A stretch of 7,615 nt of DNA from JAFDXJ01 sp039811225 (GCA_039811225.1 JBDHYG010000037.1:1-7615); one strand, 5' to 3'; shown: positions 1-6,500, counted from the stretch's first letter. Made by a program: numbers and translations. The notes: a model not told the origin generated them from the letters alone.

Positions 1-172
1 CTTCTTTAATCGTTCAGTGTATTCTTTCGGCAACGGCATTTTCCAACGGATCATCGGACTGGGTCATGCTAATTTGGATATTTTGTTTTGTAAGAACTTA
101 ACTACGCATGGCAGCAATATTGTACCTCTGTCAATGTGGTGTAGCAGCGTATTGTTTTTGCTGCATAGCCTT
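1..172 (-). pseudogene. IS3-family orfB (DDE transposase) C-terminal fragment, frameshifted
   Basis: In one minus frame the sequence reads NNTLLHHIDRGT, corresponding to the HHSDRG motif that carries the second catalytic Asp (codon at 132-130). After a frame change between about 129 and 80 it reads IQISMTQSDDPLENAVAERIH. This is the conserved stretch holding the catalytic Glu (codon at 28-26 within AER). A TGA at 16-14 then interrupts the frame before TIKE. The stretch between the two motifs reads like a damaged QYCCHAYVKFLQNKN-type segment spread over two frames, so small indels are likely. The first Asp and everything upstream in the integrase core are missing. The fragment continues beyond the start of the window. 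Confidence 0.8.
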
Positions 173-364
173 TCAGCCTCCACATTGATTGATCCAGTAA
201 AGCATGGTGGCATTGCCCCGGATGCTAAAAACCAGCGAAGCCTGGCGCTTATTGAGTTTTCCGCTCAATACTTTGTTTACATTTTTTTGTTTGAAAGCTT
301 CGGTGTAAAATAATTGCTGCGCTCCCCGCCGATTGGAATTTTGTTTTTTACTCTTTTTTTGAGG
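173..364 (-). pseudogene. IS3-family orfA fragment (N-terminal HTH part)
   Basis: An open frame of 63 codons runs from a TGA at 367-365 to a TGA at 175-173 and has no ATG at its beginning, so the native start is lost or altered. Its translation contains QQLFYTEAFKQKNVNKVLSG, then GKLNKRQAS and SIRGNATMLYWINQCGG. This matches the pattern of IS3 orfA helix-turn-helix proteins (F-K...V..VLSGKL.K..A...Y.IRGNS.ILYWI...G). Intact orfA proteins are usually about 100-120 residues and continue into a leucine zipper, which is absent here because the sequence switches to orfB material just after the HTH. The family assignment rests on recognised motifs and no search was run. Confidence 0.72.
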
Positions 365-387
365 TCAACCTATTTCAGGACTATACA
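361..387 (-). repeat. Candidate left terminal end of the IS3 remnant
   Basis: Minus-strand sequence starting at 387 reads TGTATAGTCCTGAAATAGG and then TTGACCTC, directly before the orfA fragment. It begins with TG, as IS3-family ends do, and sits at the place where an end is expected: between the host gene's stop codon and orfA. The partner end is outside the window, so this is inferred from position and the terminal dinucleotide only. Confidence 0.45.
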
Positions 388-407
388 AATTTTGTCTAAT
401 CAGTTTG

Positions 408-866
408 TCATTTTGATTTTAGCAATAAAAAAAGTCCACAAATAAATGCAACTGTTTCACAAACTATTCTTCCCCAATGCCACCGACCCCATTTAATCAA
501 CTCTTGTGGAAGAGCTTCGTCGGCAATAGTTCTTTCGGCAAAACTGAGGTTTGCTTCTTTGAAATAAACGAAAAATGAAGCAAAAAATAAAATGGAAAAA
601 ATAGTCATGATCCACAAATACCCATCTGTTTTTGATTTACCAAAAAAGCTAAATACGAATGTCATTATAGGAAGAATTGTTGATGCAATTGTCAATGGCG
701 CATAAAATTGATGCAATTTTTTTCCATAAGCCTTGTAAAATTCAAAAAAATCATTAGCTGATAAATTTTTCCAATATGGAACAATTAGTGCTGCTTCGGT
801 AAGTTGTGTACCCAAAAAAACACCTAATGTGGCGGTTGATAAGATTAGAAGTGTTTTGTAAACCAT
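408..866 (-). CDS. Four-helix membrane protein, DUF1772/anthrone-oxygenase-like
   Basis: This 152-residue protein has four hydrophobic segments at about residues 4-27, 56-75, 83-102 and 132-149. Between helices 3 and 4 is a hydrophilic loop with FKEANLSFAERTIADEALPQ, followed by a tryptophan-rich motif KWGRWHWGRIVCE at 125-137. Helix layout, length near 150 and the W..W...R motif before the last helix resemble the DUF1772 family, whose fungal relatives include anthrone oxygenases. Most bacterial members are uncharacterised, so no reaction is claimed. It should sit in the cytoplasmic membrane. The ATG at 866 is preceded by an A-rich leader (AATTTAATAAAG), as expected in Bacteroidota. It lies downstream of a terminator-like hairpin and therefore probably has its own promoter in 867-1165. 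The IS remnant begins 21 bp after its stop. Confidence 0.7.
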   Translation of the reverse strand: MVYKTLLILSTATLGVFLGTQLTEAALIVPYWKNLSANDFFEFYKAYGKKLHQFYAPLTIASTILPIMTFVFSFFGKSKTDGYLWIMTIFSILFFASFFVYFKEANLSFAERTIADEALPQELIKWGRWHWGRIVCETVAFICGLFLLLKSK

Positions 867-1165
867 CTTTATTAAATTTTAAAATTAAAATACACATTTT
901 GGTGAAAATGATTGTTTATTTTTTGATTGTCACTTAGCTTGACCGCCAACGGTTTGCTATCTATGCAGGCAGGGCAATAGTGCCGTGTCTGCCAATAATC
1001 GAAGCTGAGTAAAGATACAAAGATGAATTTATTACTACTGCTCAATAACGTTACGCCACTATGGGACTATAGTTAAATAGAATTACTGCTACAGATGCTG
1101 CGCTGTGTCAGCACTGCTTGCATAGATACTTTTGTTGTGCGTTTGTTTTATTTCGATGGATTGCG
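867..1165. other. Intergenic region with nested hairpins, no gene seen
   Basis: No plausible reading frame is present on either strand. The stretch holds a nested inverted repeat at 968-993 (GGCAG, then GGCA-ATAG-TGCC, a 4-nt bulge, then CTGCC), a 5-bp stem at 1096-1113 (TGCTG/CAGCA), and the short palindromes TAACGTTA near 1047 and ACTATAGT near 1066. The part nearest the membrane-protein gene (867-930) is very AT-rich. A TATCTTTA box on the minus strand at 1017-1010 is one base off the Bacteroidota -7 consensus TAnnTTTG, but no TTTG lies at the right distance upstream, so no promoter is called. The promoter of the 866-408 gene must still lie somewhere here if that gene is transcribed separately. 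Confidence 0.6.
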
Positions 1166-1191
1166 AAAAATTACTGGAAGTTTTTTTCCAG
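1166..1191 (-). terminator. Candidate intrinsic terminator after the secreted repeat-protein cluster
   Basis: On the minus strand CTGGAA-AAAAAC-TTCCAG forms a perfect 6-bp stem with a 6-nt loop, followed directly by TAATTTTT. It starts 18 bp after the stop codon of the 674-aa gene, where a terminator would be expected. The stem is short and only half GC, so its efficiency is uncertain. Confidence 0.6.
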
Positions 1192-1208
1192 CCTACCCTG
1201 GCTTCAAT

Positions 1209-3233
1209 TTATTCCAGTGAAAATATTAATCCATTTCTACAGTCACAGTTATATGTTTTAGATGATTTATAAGTGATTTTTTTTCCAAAAGTATATTCAT
1301 AATCTGCAGTATATGAATTGGATATAGTATATGTTCCTTCACCATTGCATCTACCACAGATTCTTACATTAACTTCTCTAAATTCACCAGAGCTAAAAAA
1401 ATCAGCAAACGAAAATGTAGTATAAAGTTTCTCGGAACCATCACTAAGTATGTAAAATTCTACGTTGATTGTTTTTCTATAAGAATCAGACTTAAGTACT
1501 CTAAATATAGTTGTAGCACTTCTGTCTGTATAATAATTGCCAATACAGTCTTCTATATCTTTCTTTGTAGGAGAATTGATTCTAAGGAATTTGGCATTAA
1601 ATGCTCTTTCCTTTTCTTCTTGTTCTTTCTTATTTTTAGCAGTTTCCCTTGCAGTATATTCTTCCCAGCCGATTACTTCATAACTTCTTTTATCTCTATA
1701 TTCGCAAAGAGCAATAGTGTTTGTATCTCTATTGGCTAATAAAATTCCACCATAGGGTACAACTTTCTCAGCATAAAAACCGCTACTGGTAAAAAAACGG
1801 TTTTTTGCCCATTGCACACCATAACCACTACCAGCACCATTACCATATTTTAAAGCATAGCAGGTTGAAAATATGGCAGAAGCTTCAGGCATTTCGGCTC
1901 TTATATTGCTTTCAAGCTTTGTAGGTAAAAAATATCCAACCTCAGTTCCAAATCTCCCGCACCTTAACCCCCAGCCTTCTATTTTGCCATCAGGGTTTAG
2001 TTTGCCGTAGTAAACAATATTTCCCGAGAGGTCTTCCTTTACATCAATGTATTTATTTTTCTTACTGTTATATTTTTGGGTAATCCTGATATATTTGCTT
2101 TCAACGTTGTGAGCAGTTAATAAAGCTGAATCCGGGAGTAAATATTTAAGCAATTCAACGGTATTGATTCTAATACCATCTTTCCAGAACCCAATTTCAT
2201 AAAAACCATCAGGGTCTATCATATAACCAAAACCATATGGCTTTTTATTGTATTGCTTTCCATGATAGTACCTTCCATTAATGTACATGAAAGTTGTGTC
2301 TGTTGCATTGGAAATTTGTGGAAGCAAACGAATTAGCCCTTCATGCTTAATATTTACTTTGCCAGGAGTCTGTATATTGATAGGAATTTCGGAAAACTTG
2401 TTAACGGGATAATCTGCTGCAATTAATCCTACTTTTAAGTTGGAGGCCTTTTTTGTATTATAGTTATAATTATTATAAATCCCAAATCCTGTGCGTACAT
2501 TGCCAAAAATTTGTCCTTCGTAATAAGCATAAGGTACGCCTAATCCATAACTTTTATTCAATACTGGTTTATAAAAATTTCGATAGGGCCTTACATAGTC
2601 TACACGATAGAAACTGCCAGTACCGTTCATTCCTATTTTTTTGCCATCAACAAGCATAATCCCACCGCTATAATATAGAGTTGGATTTTCGGTGCTGTCA
2701 TAATCCAATTTGAGCATACCGCGTTCAGAGATAATTCCATTGTCAAAGTAGGCTTTGCACTCTAATTCTATGGAGCTTAAGTTATTGGATTTACTTGATA
2801 TTTTGTATATACCCAATCCGTTTGCTTTATTATTTGCAAAGGCACCAGTATATAAATGAATGTTGTTATAAAATGGTGTTTCAAAATATAATTCACCTTC
2901 TTGCATATTTCCTTCTGAAAGCGTTCCTTTAAAGTAAGGAGGCTTTATAAAAAAACAAAGGTTTTCACCTTCAATCCATTCTTCTGGATCTAATAAAACC
3001 GTCCTTTTTATTCCAAGGCCATAAATGGAATAGCTACTTAATAATACAGAGTCCAAACCTTCGGCAGTTTTAAACCAATATTTTTTATCTGTCGCAAGCT
3101 CGGCCCCAATATAGTTTGATTGCATATCAGCAGATTTTATTTCTGTTTCAGTATAAATGTACCTTTGTGAAAAACAACGAAAAGAAATTAATCCCGGTAA
3201 CAGAATAAATAATAATTTGAAAACAGATTTCAT
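1209..3233 (-). CDS. Secreted MORN-like repeat protein with C-terminal DnaJ-like cysteine module
   Basis: This 674-residue protein starts with a Sec signal peptide (hydrophobic core at 5-17, likely cut before Q23 in RCFSQ). I do not recognise the whole protein. MORN-like motifs (Y-x-G-x(6-9)-G-x-G-x-Y) appear at about 128-143 (YTGAFANNKANGLGIY), 238-253 (YEGQIFGNVRTGFGIY), 322-353 and 408-435, too divergent and widely spaced for a neat array. Residues 529-549 are strongly charged (KNKKEQEEKERAF) and probably helical. The C-terminus has CGRCNGEG at 626-633 and NCDCRNG at 662-668. The first is a CxxCxGxG half of a DnaJ-type zinc module; the second has CxC instead of CxxC. Metal binding is inferred. 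The ATG at 3233 fits the signal peptide. It is the last gene before the terminator and lies 87 bp after the YD-like gene. Expected location is periplasm or outer surface; its job is unknown. Confidence 0.75.
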   Translation of the reverse strand: MKSVFKLLFILLPGLISFRCFSQRYIYTETEIKSADMQSNYIGAELATDKKYWFKTAEGLDSVLLSSYSIYGLGIKRTVLLDPEEWIEGENLCFFIKPPYFKGTLSEGNMQEGELYFETPFYNNIHLYTGAFANNKANGLGIYKISSKSNNLSSIELECKAYFDNGIISERGMLKLDYDSTENPTLYYSGGIMLVDGKKIGMNGTGSFYRVDYVRPYRNFYKPVLNKSYGLGVPYAYYEGQIFGNVRTGFGIYNNYNYNTKKASNLKVGLIAADYPVNKFSEIPINIQTPGKVNIKHEGLIRLLPQISNATDTTFMYINGRYYHGKQYNKKPYGFGYMIDPDGFYEIGFWKDGIRINTVELLKYLLPDSALLTAHNVESKYIRITQKYNSKKNKYIDVKEDLSGNIVYYGKLNPDGKIEGWGLRCGRFGTEVGYFLPTKLESNIRAEMPEASAIFSTCYALKYGNGAGSGYGVQWAKNRFFTSSGFYAEKVVPYGGILLANRDTNTIALCEYRDKRSYEVIGWEEYTARETAKNKKEQEEKERAFNAKFLRINSPTKKDIEDCIGNYYTDRSATTIFRVLKSDSYRKTINVEFYILSDGSEKLYTTFSFADFFSSGEFREVNVRICGRCNGEGTYTISNSYTADYEYTFGKKITYKSSKTYNCDCRNGLIFSLE

Positions 3234-3277
3234 AAGAAGTTTATTAAATAAAGATAACCAAACAATAGAATTTTATG

Positions 3278-3293
3278 TACCCACCATTGGGTA
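3278..3293. repeat. Perfect 16-bp inverted repeat upstream of the 674-aa gene
   Basis: TACCCA-CCAT-TGGGTA is a perfect 6-bp inverted repeat with a 4-nt loop, ending 45 bp upstream of the start codon at 3233. On the plus strand it is followed by a run of T, which would make an intrinsic terminator only for plus-strand transcription, and no plus-strand gene is present. For the minus-strand genes it could be a protein-binding site, an mRNA hairpin between two cistrons, or chance. Confidence 0.4.
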
Positions 3294-3320
3294 TTTTTTA
3301 GGATTAAACACTATCAACAT

Positions 3321-4109
3321 TCATTGTTTCTTCCAGTTTTGTGTGCAGTCAGTGCAATATTCATATACATAAATCTCCGGTTCTTCACCTGGTTTATTGG
3401 TTGTCCGTTTGGCGAGCAGGTTATTTTTGCCGTATTCCAGCGTTTCTTCAAAGGCCAAATCTCCTTCCCAGCGCAGTCCTGTAACTTTTATTATTTGCCC
3501 TTTGGTGTTGTATTGCCATTGAAAGGTGAACATCATTTCATTATTCTGCGTATAGTTGGTAGCCTGTATCAGTTGACCTTTGGCGTTGTAGGTATATTCT
3601 TCCCAACCCTGCGGAACATCTACGATGTTTTCGTTTTCGTCAGGCATTTTTACTTTAATGGCGGCTTTTATAGCCCTGCCCGATTTATCGTAAATGTAAG
3701 TGTAAGTGGGAGGGTCTGCCTGCACCACTGCTTTTTCAATCAGCCTGCCTTTGGTGTTGTAGGTGTAAACTGTTTTATAACCACCATCGCCCTCATAGTT
3801 TATTACTTCTTCCTGAACTAAGCTGCCATTGGCATATTTGTAATAGCTTTCTTCTATGGTAATGCTGTCGCCGTTATCATCGGTTCCATTTTGGTACAAT
3901 GCTGCGGGCAGGCCTTCATTTCCGTATTCAAGTGTCCGGCTTAAGGATTTTTCATTTCCTGAAAGTACATATTCGTAACAAATTTTTACCTGCGCTTTTT
4001 CATTCAGGGTATAATCCGCCTTTGTGGGGGGAAACGGATAATAAAAGAATTGTGCATTTAATGCTGTTGCACCGGACAGTAGCAGGATGATGGTAAATAA
4101 TATTTTCAT
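3321..4109 (-). CDS. Secreted YD/RHS-like repeat protein
   Basis: This 262-residue protein has a clear signal peptide (MKILFTIILLLSGATALNAQ, cut near A19/Q20). The mature part is almost wholly a tandem array of about seven units with the pattern Y-x-Y-(N/D)-x-x-G-x-(L/I)-x(15-25). Examples are YTYNTKGRLIEKAVV at 115-129, YIYDKSGRAIKAAI at 138-151, YTYNAKGQLIQATNY at 172-186 and WQYNTKGQIIKVTGL at 198-212. This is the YD-repeat type known from RHS proteins, but here it is short and stands alone, with no RHS core, self-cleaving domain or toxin domain. It ends in EYCTDCTQNWKKQ, so a CxxC pair (C252, C255) lies 8 residues from the C-terminus. It should fold as a beta-rich scaffold in the periplasm or on the surface; ligand unknown. 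It lies 103 bp after the MORN-WG gene and 87 bp before the 674-aa gene, and is probably co-transcribed with both. Confidence 0.78.
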   Translation of the reverse strand: MKILFTIILLLSGATALNAQFFYYPFPPTKADYTLNEKAQVKICYEYVLSGNEKSLSRTLEYGNEGLPAALYQNGTDDNGDSITIEESYYKYANGSLVQEEVINYEGDGGYKTVYTYNTKGRLIEKAVVQADPPTYTYIYDKSGRAIKAAIKVKMPDENENIVDVPQGWEEYTYNAKGQLIQATNYTQNNEMMFTFQWQYNTKGQIIKVTGLRWEGDLAFEETLEYGKNNLLAKRTTNKPGEEPEIYVYEYCTDCTQNWKKQ

Positions 4110-4212
4110 TGTCGTATTTATCTTGATTGTGATTTATTTTATTAGTATGATTACCGTGATTTTGATTTTTTTAATCTTACAAATCATTTCATCACAAGAA
4201 TTATAGTTAAGA
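4110..4212. repeat. AT-rich intergenic spacer with recurring GATT/AATC tetramers
   Basis: On the plus strand GATT occurs at 4125, 4131, 4149, 4158 and 4164, followed by the complementary AATC at 4173 and 4182. The result is a low-complexity, partly symmetrical spacer between two co-directional genes. From memory, similar AATC-type spacer sequences are dispersed between genes in Bacteroidota genomes; I could not check recurrence. No promoter of the TTTG/TAnnTTTG type and no terminator was seen. Confidence 0.45.
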
Positions 4213-6393
4213 CTATTTTATTTCCTTCCCTGTTTTGTCAATATAAAATTCTCTGCCCCTTTCATCTTTTACTTTAGCCTTACCGTCTTTGAAATCTCCT
4301 GCCTCCCGGTAATAACCATCAATAACCTCTTTTCCTGTTGTATCTATGTAGCCCCAAAGCAAATATTTTACAGCAGCCAAGCCTTCTGAAAAAGGCCGGA
4401 ATTCCTGATAATATTTTTTCAGTTTGAGTTCCTTTCCGGTTTTGTCTATAATGCCGCCGTCCAGAATATATCCTTTGGTCACGCCACTTACGGAATTTTT
4501 GCTCATCACTTCTTTTAACGCATCGTATTTTTTTGCTTCTTTTTTTAGCTTTTCGTAATTGTATTTTACTTTGTACAACCCCTCACCTAAGCTGATAGCC
4601 TGGTTATAGCAAAACGGCAATAGTACTTTTTCTGTTGGATCTATCAGTCCCCAATCGCCTTTGTATTCTACCCAGGCAATGCCATCATTAAAACTCTGGA
4701 CATTTTCGTATTGCAACTTGATGACTTCTTTTCCCGTTTTATCAATAAACCCCCACTTTCCGCCATACCCTTTTACTGCAGCAAGTCCTTCCGAGAAATC
4801 AGATACTTCATCATAACCCAAATTACCCTTAATATCCTTGCTGTTAGATTGGGCAATTTCCTTACCTGCATTGTCAACAAAAAACCATCGCGGCGTGCCA
4901 TAAGAACTCTTTACGGCAACGGCAGCCAATCTTTCTTTAAATGGGCGTACATCTATGTATTTAGGCTGTATCACAACCTTGCCATTACCATCTTTGTAGC
5001 CAAATAGACTTTGCCCACCTACAAACCAACCTTCGCTGTTTGCATTGCCTGTGGCGTTATCGGTTATCAGGTTGCCTGTTTTGTCAATAAAAAATTCCTG
5101 TGTGCCTTTTTTTACTTTTGCTTTGCCATTGGTAAAACTTTCTGCTTCATCATATTGTGAGGCAATAACGTATTTGCCTGTTTTGTCTATAAAGCCCCAT
5201 TGCTTTTTGTCCAAACCGCTGTTGTACTCGGATACGGCAGCCAGGCCTTCTGAAAAGTCTTTCCCATCGCCCATATCATAGGGACTATTAATTGCCTTTC
5301 CTGTTTTATCAATATATGTCCAACCTTTTCCCGCAATCCGCACAAGTGCTAATCCTTCGGAAAAATCGTTGGTTTCTATATACAGGGGCTTTATAATCAC
5401 TGCCTTTGTTGTGCTGTCCATCAAACCGTATCTGCCTATGATTAAGGGGGCTGAAGTAATGAACCATAGCAATCCTGCCTGTCCTGATGATTTGGTGGTG
5501 GTGATAATTGTGGGAGGCGCATTCAATTCAAGTTCAAAAAGGGTACCCGTGAAATGGCTGTTGTTTTTCCACAATCCGGAATAGAGCAGTTTTCCCGATT
5601 TATCATACAAGTTTCCCTGTCCATACCTTTTCCCGTTTTTCCATTCGCCTACATATTTTTCAAGATCATCGGTGTATGTTCCTTTTCCGTGGGGTTGTTC
5701 GTTGAGCGCTTCGCCCTCATAATATCCATTTGTATATTTTCCTCTGAACTTGATATCTTCATAATACCCTTCTTCGTATTTTCCTTTATAAAATTGTTTT
5801 CCTTGTTTGTATTCTATAACTCCTCCATTGTTAGAAAGGATTGTTTTCCCTTCATAAGGATAGCCGTCTTTAAAAGTGCCGGTAAAAACATTTCCGTTGG
5901 CACGTTGCAATGTGCCTTGTTTGGGAAGAAAATAAATACCATAATCCAGGCTTTTTCCAATGAAAAGTTTTGTTGTATAATGAAATATTTTGCTTTCCCA
6001 AAGCCCGTCGAATACGATTACGTTGCTTGCCGAAGAAGTATGGTAATCCGCCACGACATCACCCCAGGTCATTTTTCCCCTATCACCAATCATGTTGTTA
6101 CAATCAAAATCGGCCTCTAATGCTCCTCCTTTGTATTTTACAACACTGCCACCTGTGCCCGGAACTTCTATACCCGAGGTTCTAAAAATCATTACTCCGT
6201 GCCCGGTTGCGCAATTTATTCCAGGTGCCCTTTTCGGATGAGTAATCTTTCCGGTAAATTCTGTAAACTCACCAGGGATAAGCATATAGGTGTATTTTTT
6301 TCTCAGCTCTATTAAATTAGTAGCCCTATCCTTATTTTCCTGTGCATTGGCAAAAAACGGAAAGAGTAGAAAAAGAAAAATTAGTTTTTTCAT
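4213..6393 (-). CDS. Secreted MORN- and WG-repeat protein
   Basis: This 726-residue protein has a signal peptide (MKKLIFLFLLFPFFANAQ, likely cut at ANA/Q18). Residues 19-160 are an unassigned N-terminal region with two cysteines (C61, C98). Residues about 165-285 carry MORN-type repeats, e.g. FTGTFKDGYPYEGKT, FRGKYTNGYYEGEAL, HGKGTY and YVGEWKNGKRYGQGNLY. After a T/S-rich linker near 296-304 and a short hydrophobic patch (308-319), about ten WG repeats fill 320-726 with the pattern G-K-W-G-F-I-D-x-T-G-K-x-V-I-x(2-4)-Y-D-x(3-6)-F-x-(E/D)-G-L-A-x-V. The clearest are at 397-430 and 545-578. A charged insert (about 611-645, EKLKKEAKKYDALKEVM) interrupts the array. Both repeat types are known as beta scaffolds for binding; no catalytic motif is visible. 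The last unit is a half repeat ending YIDKTGKEIK, nearly the same as in the 279-aa protein. Periplasmic or surface location is inferred. It lies 107 bp after that gene. Confidence 0.88.
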   Translation of the reverse strand: MKKLIFLFLLFPFFANAQENKDRATNLIELRKKYTYMLIPGEFTEFTGKITHPKRAPGINCATGHGVMIFRTSGIEVPGTGGSVVKYKGGALEADFDCNNMIGDRGKMTWGDVVADYHTSSASNVIVFDGLWESKIFHYTTKLFIGKSLDYGIYFLPKQGTLQRANGNVFTGTFKDGYPYEGKTILSNNGGVIEYKQGKQFYKGKYEEGYYEDIKFRGKYTNGYYEGEALNEQPHGKGTYTDDLEKYVGEWKNGKRYGQGNLYDKSGKLLYSGLWKNNSHFTGTLFELELNAPPTIITTTKSSGQAGLLWFITSAPLIIGRYGLMDSTTKAVIIKPLYIETNDFSEGLALVRIAGKGWTYIDKTGKAINSPYDMGDGKDFSEGLAAVSEYNSGLDKKQWGFIDKTGKYVIASQYDEAESFTNGKAKVKKGTQEFFIDKTGNLITDNATGNANSEGWFVGGQSLFGYKDGNGKVVIQPKYIDVRPFKERLAAVAVKSSYGTPRWFFVDNAGKEIAQSNSKDIKGNLGYDEVSDFSEGLAAVKGYGGKWGFIDKTGKEVIKLQYENVQSFNDGIAWVEYKGDWGLIDPTEKVLLPFCYNQAISLGEGLYKVKYNYEKLKKEAKKYDALKEVMSKNSVSGVTKGYILDGGIIDKTGKELKLKKYYQEFRPFSEGLAAVKYLLWGYIDTTGKEVIDGYYREAGDFKDGKAKVKDERGREFYIDKTGKEIK
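4216..5439 (-). repeat. DNA encoding tandem WG repeats in the 726-aa protein
   Basis: The coding strand repeats a diverged unit every roughly 100-150 bp. The FIDKTGK-type core appears on the plus strand as variants of CCTGTTTTGTCAATAAA, for example near 4230, 4436, 4735, 5067, 5176 and 5301. Copies differ at many synonymous positions (GTC/ATC, CAATA/TATAA), so they look like old duplications held by protein-level selection rather than recent tandem copies. Confidence 0.75.
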
Positions 6394-6467
6394 GATCCTG
6401 TTTATTTAATGAATGGTTATTCTTTCTCTCACCTGTTTCACGGATTTGAACAAATAAGAAAATAACA

Positions 6468-6492
6468 TCTGTGTTTTCCTGTGTTGCCTGTG
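6468..6492 (-). repeat. Short direct repeat CACAGG/CACAGG/CACAGA in the intergenic spacer
   Basis: On the minus strand CACAGG starts at 6492 and 6483 and CACAGA at 6473, so three near-identical hexamers are spaced 9-10 bp apart, with a further ACAGG near 6434. They lie just after the stop of the 279-aa gene, in the 107-bp gap (6394-6500) before the 726-aa gene. Spacing near one helical turn would suit a repeated protein-binding site, but low-complexity spacer sequence is equally possible. Confidence 0.35.
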
Positions 6493-6500
6493 AGCCTTTA

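Larger units (their letters stand above)
1..387 (-). mobile_element. Decayed, internally deleted IS3-family insertion sequence (partial, runs off window)
   Basis: Read on the minus strand, the stretch holds the start of an IS3-type orfA followed almost directly by the C-terminal part of an IS3-type orfB. Most of orfB, including the first catalytic aspartate, is missing. Peptides that identify it are FKQKNVNKVLSGKLNKRQAS and IRGNATMLYW for orfA, and LLHHIDRG and SDDPLENAVAERIH for orfB. The outer limit is set at 387, where a TG-starting sequence (TGTATAGTCCTGAAATAGG) begins 21 bp after the stop of the membrane-protein gene; IS3 ends normally start with TG. The other end lies outside the window, so target duplications and the inverted repeat cannot be checked. 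It cannot make transposase and is a fossil. The subgroup is not determined. Confidence 0.8.

Noticed and set aside
17..313. 98-codon plus-strand open frame at the left edge
   Set aside because: It is antisense to the IS3 orfA/orfB remnant, which gives recognisable transposase motifs on the minus strand; the plus-strand peptide has no recognisable features.
940..1060. Calling the intergenic block a true integron attC site
   Set aside because: The flanking cores are not mutual inverted repeats of the RYYYAAC/GTTRRRY type, and no integrase gene or second similar block is in the window.
1209..3233. Lipoprotein signal on the 674-aa protein because of the Cys at residue 20
   Set aside because: The residues before the Cys (SFR) do not fit a lipobox; a type I signal peptide cut near FS/Q fits better and matches the neighbouring proteins.
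3324..3821. 165-codon plus-strand open frame
   Set aside because: It lies wholly inside the YD-like gene on the opposite strand; its hydrophobic, Phe-rich peptide is the mirror of the repeated Tyr/Lys/Gly codons, and there is no leader or context for a gene.
3321..4109. RHS-type polymorphic toxin
   Set aside because: Only short YD-like repeats are present; there is no RHS core motif, no variable toxin tail and no adjacent immunity gene.
4216..5439. CRISPR array or DNA-level tandem repeat
   Set aside because: The recurring sequence is diverged, irregularly spaced and in frame, encoding WG repeats; there are no identical repeats with unique spacers.
5554..6120. 188-codon plus-strand open frame
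   Set aside because: It is antisense to the MORN region of the 726-aa gene, whose signal peptide and repeats clearly define the true frame.
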